Origin: Siphonodentalium dalli
Taxonomy: Eukaryota > Mollusca > Scaphopoda > Gadilida > Siphonodentaliidae
Reading direction: 5' to 3'
Assembly: GCA_032622095.1 (NCBI GenBank)
Contig: CP136069.1
Location: forward strand, 121,014,126 to 121,078,125
DNA: 64,000 nt
Positions 59,704-64,000 of this stretch are shown one piece after another. The first letter of the stretch is position 1, and each line of letters starts with the position of its first letter. The notes below the pieces were generated by a model. It was not told the origin of the DNA and did no database searches. It saw only the letters and a program-made list of their open reading frames with translations. The translations under genes were made by a program, and so were the position numbers.

Positions 59704-60879
59704 TCTATACTATATATTTTGAGACTTCGTATATATGTGTGTACTTCATAGAATCCAAAACGCGTGTACAGATTGAGATCAAATTTCGTATGTAAGTGTA
59801 AAATCCCACCGACACCGCCGTAATCGTGTTTTCGAGAAGCTCTGAGCACCCTTTATCCACTCCCAGTCATCGAAATCAGCTCAAACGGCACGGCCGGGGT
59901 TAATAACGTCATTATATATATATATGAAGTCAGAGTCTCCAAAGTTATACCGGAACAAACACGTGTTTACGTCGTCTTGGGGGTCCACGATGGGAGTCTG
60001 ACTTCAATGCAATGTTATCGCTCGAAACACGTGTTTACTTCGTGTTGAGGTTCACGATGGGAGTCTGACAATTGTTATCGCTCGAAATAGTACATTAGGA
60101 CGGGAACGGCTGGACAGATTGAGCTCAAACTTCCTATCTAAAGGTAAAATACCACGTACGATGTCGTCCACGCGTTTTCCAGAAGCTCCGAGCACCCGTA
60201 CTCCACTCCCAGTCATAAAAATCAACTCAAACGGCACGGCCGGGGTTAATAACGTCATTATATATATATATACGAAGTCAACGTTATTAGCATCTGCATT
60301 GAGTGCATTTCCTAGAACGCAACACGTGTTTTACGTCGTCTTGAGGTTCACGATGGGAGTCATTTCAATGCAATGTTATCGCTCGAAACACGTGTTTACT
60401 TCGTGTTGAGGTTCACGATGGGAGTCTGACATTTCAATGCAATGTTATCGCTCGAAATATTATGCAGAAAGGTAGATCTCGGAAACGGGTGGAGCTATCG
60501 ACCTGAAATTTGCTATGTGAATGTATCTTGCACCGGGTACAAATTTTATCGGGTCGCCGAGCCCATGCGACGCCCGTGCAGCGCATGCGCAGACGAGATC
60601 TCGGAAACGGGTGGAGCTATCGACTTGAAATTTGCTATGTGAATGTATCTTGGGCCGGGTACAAATTTGATCGGGTCGCCGAGCCCGTGCGACGCCAGCT
60701 TCGCGCATGCGCAGACCAGATCTCGGAAACGGGTGGAGCTACCGGGTACAATTTTTTCTTATTGAAACGCGTGGAGCTAAAAATTAAAAAAAAATATAAA
60801 CAAATGTCACAATTAACTCATTGAAAAACAAAAAATGTCATGTTTCGGACAAGCCGCCGGTGGCGGGCTACCCTGCTAG
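59704..60879 (+). mobile_element. Helitron-like unit J
   Basis: Starts TCTATACTATATATTTTGAG and ends gccgccggtggcgggctacc ctgCTAG. It contains a ~66-bp internal repeat (aatgcaatgttatcgctcga, then aacacgtgtttacttcgtgt) at 59985-60450, two copies of the 122-bp unit, and twice an attatatatatatat tract. Confidence 0.75.
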
Positions 60880-61778
60880 TTACTATATAATTTGAGACTT
60901 CCGTATATATATATGTGTGTGTGTGCATCTTTGTCCTCTATAGACTCGAAAACGACTGGCTCGATTGAGCTCAAACTTCCCATCTAACGGTAAAAACACA
61001 CGGGAATCGTCGTCGCGGCGTTTTGGAGAAGCTCTGAGGACTCATTCTCCACTCCCAATCATCAAAAAACGGCACTGTGAGATTAATCGTGTTGATAGTT
61101 AAAGAGCGTTCGTATCAGCAGTGTCATTGATAAAGAGCGTATGCGTGTAATGTGATTCTTACGTCTGGGCCCGGGCGTGAGCGTGACTGTATCCAGACAT
61201 GAGCGTGTTGTGTGATTCTTACGTACTTGGGGCTTGATTGATTGTTTATTGTTTATTGGTGATATAATGAATACTTATGTTTATGACAATTATAATACAA
61301 GAAGAGTATAACATTATATCACCAGGGGATGACGTAATCTCGAGGACTGTCTTCCTGTCATCCCCTGGCGCAGATTTGGTGATTAAGGCCTGATTATATA
61401 ATCAACGTATGTACAAAAATCATGTGAGTGATTCAAGTGGTGTCTCTGGTCCATAACTAAGCTCTTTTCTTGAATGAGTAATTGGTTATTGCAGGAGAGA
61501 TGATGCTCGGGGCTTCCTAGGAACGGGGGAGATTGAGCTCAAACTTGCTACCTACGGGAAGTGTCGTGGACTGGTTAAATTGTGACCCCGACCTGATCTT
61601 GACCTTGAAAATGATCAATTCAAGGTCAAATCGGGTCAAATTGAAAAAAAAAATTTGAATTAAAAAATTAAAAAGTCACAATTAACTCATTGAAAAACAA
61701 AAAATTAAATTAAACAAATTTTGTTTTTAAATTGTCATGTTTCTGACGATTGCCGCCAATGGCGGGCTAACCTGCTAG
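60880..61778 (+). mobile_element. Helitron-like unit K, interrupted by an insertion
   Basis: Starts TTACTATATAATTTGAGACT after a CTAG (initial TC lost) and ends gccgccaatggcgggctaac ctgCTAG. A 273-bp insertion at 61236-61508 splits the segment that in unit A reads continuously (gttcctaggaagccctaagt in the opposite orientation). Confidence 0.75.
61236..61508 (-). mobile_element. Retroposon-like insertion with 7-bp target duplication
   Basis: ggggctt is duplicated at 61229-61235 and 61509-61515, and unit A preserves the uninterrupted site. The left edge, gattgattgtttattgttta, reads on the minus strand as a caataaacaataaacaatca tail, typical of a LINE or SINE 3' end. An internal inverted pair (caggggatgac, gtcatcccctg) is present. 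No RNA pol III boxes are evident. Confidence 0.65.
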
Positions 61779-62044
61779 TATTATATATTTTGGAAGTTCT
61801 GTGTGTATGTATGTATGTATGTATGTGTGTTATAGACCCGAAAACTTCTCGACCGATCCGACTCAAATTTGGTATGCAGGCCTACTTCCTGATCACAGGA
61901 ACAATATGGGCGGGTCCAATTTCACGTGCGACTGTGTCCTTGACCTTGACCTCGATATACGATCGAACTTTATATTCTGCCCAGACGGAGGCGATCACAA
62001 AGAAATCCCTAAATAGCCCGGATGAAGTCGAGCATATCAGCTAG
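61779..62044 (+). mobile_element. Helitron-like unit L
   Basis: Begins TATTATATATTTTGGAAGTT after a CTAG and ends with gcccggatgaagtcgagc followed by atatcagCTAG and T. The interior (accttgacctcgatatacga, ctgcccagacggaggcgatc) matches the element at 14793-15107. It closes the array. Confidence 0.75.
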
Positions 62045-62399
62045 TATTATATATGTTAGTCAATGCTATTTCCTTAATAATATAGTATAAGGTTGATATT
62101 GCACGATTTAGGCTACATACTAGTAACTTTTGTGATTACCGTGACACCGGGGAAAATTGTATGATTGTAAGCGATGCGAAGCGAAATCCGCTCACAAAAT
62201 CTCACAATCGCTGGCATAAAATATTCGTTACATGACGTTTAGGTGGTGGAAGTGGTGTCCTTTGAGGCTCAGCGAAAACAATATTGTTATCACTTCGCCT
62301 CATATGACGGCGTATCCGCATAACTACCATGCTATACAACTGATGATTGCCAGCTAAGTTAGTTGCACGGTAATATCATATTCCCTTTTAATTGACGTT
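62045..62399. other. Non-coding stretch with short dispersed motif
   Basis: Contains the motif shared with 33768-33838 (gattgtaagcgatgcgaagc ... gctcacaaaa, 62130-62215). Otherwise nothing recognisable. Confidence 0.4.
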
Positions 62400-62407
62400 A
62401 TATAACC

Positions 62408-62790
62408 GTGTATAAATTTAAAACAAATAGAAAGGTATTCCAAAAACATCACACTTTAAATAAACCGATTGTATTTCAACAGAAAGCATTACGAATATTG
62501 CATAATGCTACATATGTCATACTGAATCTCTCTTCGAAAAACTCTTATTTTAAAGGTGAAAGACCTGTATATTCTCGAATTTCTCGGAGCTTCCCAGTAT
62601 ATTCGTGACTGGCATTTGAATGCATTACCTTTTGTACTTTTGTAGATCTTCACTAAAGGTGACAAGTCGAGAATTAAAACAAGATAGAAGGGAAGAATAT
62701 ACCAAAGTAAACCAGAAACACATTTTCAGAAAATCTCCCAATTCATAATTTTCCCAAAATATGGAATCAGTGTATTGTTTGGCGTCAGGA
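62408..62790 (+). pseudogene. Possible LINE C-terminal relic
   Basis: The frame 62408-62608 includes LNKPIVFQQKALRILHNATY, resembling the LNKLxxLQKRALRIIxNAxY motif that follows the reverse transcriptase in Jockey/CR1-group LINEs. Shifted frames downstream give FSENLPIHNFPKIWNQ, plausible for the later PxIWNxL motif. Stops and frameshifts abound. The resemblance is from memory and partial. Confidence 0.4.
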
Positions 62791-63005
62791 TCTTATGCCC
62801 CGTACCACATTCAAATGACAATCAACACACGTTGCCATTGACTGCTACTCGCAGAAAGTAGAATGCAAAAATATGTACATGTATTGCCAAGATTGCTACC
62901 CAGGTATTATGGATAATTAAACATGAGACATTGTTTATCAATGATATACCAATTTAATGAATTCCATTACACACATTATGATATTTTATTTTAATGGAAA
63001 TACAC
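62791..63005. other. Non-coding stretch
   Basis: Nothing recognisable. Confidence 0.3.
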
Positions 63006-63345
63006 GAACCCCCTAAACTTTGGTAACATTTTTCAACAGTTGGAAATTTCATGGCCGACACAACCTTAGTTGGACATGTTACACCCATTTCACCATTTGT
63101 CTGTATGTTTTGCTTTCAATGTTATCTTATCTAAATGTGGTTGAAATTATTCTCATTGTTTGATTTTCCAACCAACAATTTGTGGACACTTTGTCGTTTT
63201 CAGACCAACAGTAGCATATTTTTCTACGGTTGGCAGAGGTGTCTTGAAACAGGGTTTAAAATACAATGTCCGCTACCCGACCACCCCCTCATCACCCTCT
63301 ACAATTCTGTTATTTTTTCCAGGCCAACATTTTGAGACCCACCCC
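63006..63345 (-). mobile_element. ttccaact-class repeat, inverse copy of 51370-51666
   Basis: From ccctaaactttggtaacatt through caattgtttg-like and ttggttgaaattattctcat sequence to tgttggcagaggtg-like text, it is the reverse complement of the 51.4-kb copy with high identity, plus about 40 extra bases near 63250-63290. Frames here follow the repeat. Confidence 0.75.
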
Positions 63346-63381
63346 AACAGTTAGTAAATAAATGAGAATAATATGACACAA

Positions 63382-63842
63382 AAGTATATCAGTCTGGTTA
63401 GCATTTAGTATATAAGTCTGGTTAGCATTTAGTATATCAGTCTGGTTAGCATTTGGTATATCAGTCCGGTTAGCATTAGTATATCAGTCTATTTACCATT
63501 TAGTATATCAGTCAGGTTACCACTTAGCATATCAGTCTGGTTACCATTTAGTATATCAGTCTGGTTACCATTTAATGTATCAGTCTGGTTAGCATTTAGT
63601 ATATCAGTCTGGTTAACATTTAGTATATCAGTCTGGTTACCATTTAGTATATCAGTCTGGTTACCATTTAGCATATCAGTCTGGTTACCATTTAGTATAT
63701 CAGTCTGGTTACCATTTAGTATATCAGTCTGGTTACCATTCAGTATATCAGTCTGGTTGCCATTTCGTATAGCAGTCTGGTTACCATTTAGTATATCAGT
63801 CTGGTTACCATTTACTATATCAGTCTGGTTACCATTTAACAT
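63382..63842 (+). repeat. 24-bp minisatellite, about 19 copies
   Basis: The unit is agtatatcagtctggttacc followed by attt, with minor variants (ggttagc, aatgtatc). A period divisible by three gives a 149-residue minus-strand frame (63489-63938) of NGNQTDIL octapeptides, which is best explained by the repeat. Confidence 0.95.
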
Positions 63843-63954
63843 ATTCCAACATATTAATACAACCGAAAACCGTGGAATTATAGTATCATGATCGGAAGCA
63901 AGATCATAAACACATGCTTCCCATCTTTTTGCCAACATCGAATACGTCTGAGTT

Positions 63955-64000
63955 TACAAAACGAGTCCAGTAATTTACTGGACGAGTTTTGTAAATTCCG
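63955..64000. mobile_element. Hairpin MITE family A, cut by the window end
   Basis: tttacaaaacgagtccagta then atttactggacgagttttgt is a palindrome centred near 63974, and its arm (actggacgagttttgtaaat) matches the MITE at 29265-29412. The remainder is outside the window. Confidence 0.7.

Noticed and set aside
55352-60824. Many 60-130-residue frames with repeated RDLGNGWSYRLEI-type text
   Set aside because: They come from the 122-bp module and the 742-bp duplication in Helitron-like units, appear on both strands and lack start or stop conservation.
52550-62044. Autonomous Helitron with Rep and helicase
   Set aside because: No frame above about 150 codons and no Rep or helicase motif in any unit.
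63382-63842. CRISPR-like short repeats
   Set aside because: The 24-bp units follow one another with no spacers.

Overview
This window looks like intergenic DNA from a metazoan nuclear genome, most likely a marine invertebrate (mollusc or other lophotrochozoan, less likely a cnidarian). The basis is the mix of relics: CR1/L2-like LINE tails, tRNA-derived SINE-like pieces, hAT-, piggyBac- and Helitron-type non-autonomous elements, CACTG-ended hairpin MITEs, minisatellites, and a broken copy of a multicopy protein family that I remember from such genomes. Nothing resembles a bacterial operon, and I see no intact host gene. The only protein-like signals are decayed transposon proteins, one relic of an uncharacterised family, one Myb/SANT-like fragment, one unrecognised antisense frame and one possible short exon near 50.2-50.5 kb. 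Most open frames exist because minisatellites with periods divisible by three carry no stops. Layout. 1-2577 is a fold-back element: inverted ends enclose 42-bp-type minisatellites that run in opposite directions around a 19-bp perfect hairpin. 4121-9456 is a second, larger fold-back element with 1.3-kb inverted arms and an interior 21-bp minisatellite that flips orientation at about 6388. 9.5-13.5 kb is mostly unique AT-rich DNA with a (GA)n tract, a SINE-like piece and a 165-bp hairpin. 13.6-21.5 kb holds a CR1/L2-like tail, a tRNA-like head, Helitron-like elements (14793-15318, 21222-21520), CACTG MITEs and a TTAA-flanked element (18913-19495). 22.4-28.7 kb carries a dispersed hairpin family, a frameshifted relic of the multicopy protein family split by about 2.8 kb, and a Myb/SANT-like remnant. 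29-36 kb has hairpins, a 41-bp satellite that switches to a 28-bp monomer, and a piggyBac-like MITE with two identical 69-bp palindromes. 37.3-39.4 kb is a LINE whose reverse-transcriptase part is inverted relative to its C-terminal part, the pattern of twin priming. 39.5-47.2 kb contains a GC-rich fold-back element with an 8-bp target duplication, a hairpin, a hAT-like element with an 8-bp target duplication, a decayed piggyBac-like element, a tandem duplication and a Helitron-like relic. 47.2-52.5 kb is mostly featureless. 52550-62044 is an unbroken run of eleven Helitron-like units joined end to end, including a near-identical 742-bp tandem duplication. 62.1-64 kb has a LINE relic, a repeat matching 51.4 kb in inverse orientation, a 24-bp minisatellite and the start of another hairpin. 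The features do not form a pathway. What links them is transposition history: nested insertions, target duplications and amplification by rolling-circle-like, fold-back and tandem processes. The most unusual objects are the two fold-back elements with minisatellite-filled arms and the Helitron-like concatemer. Family names rest on visible termini and on memory of family motifs; no database search was possible.
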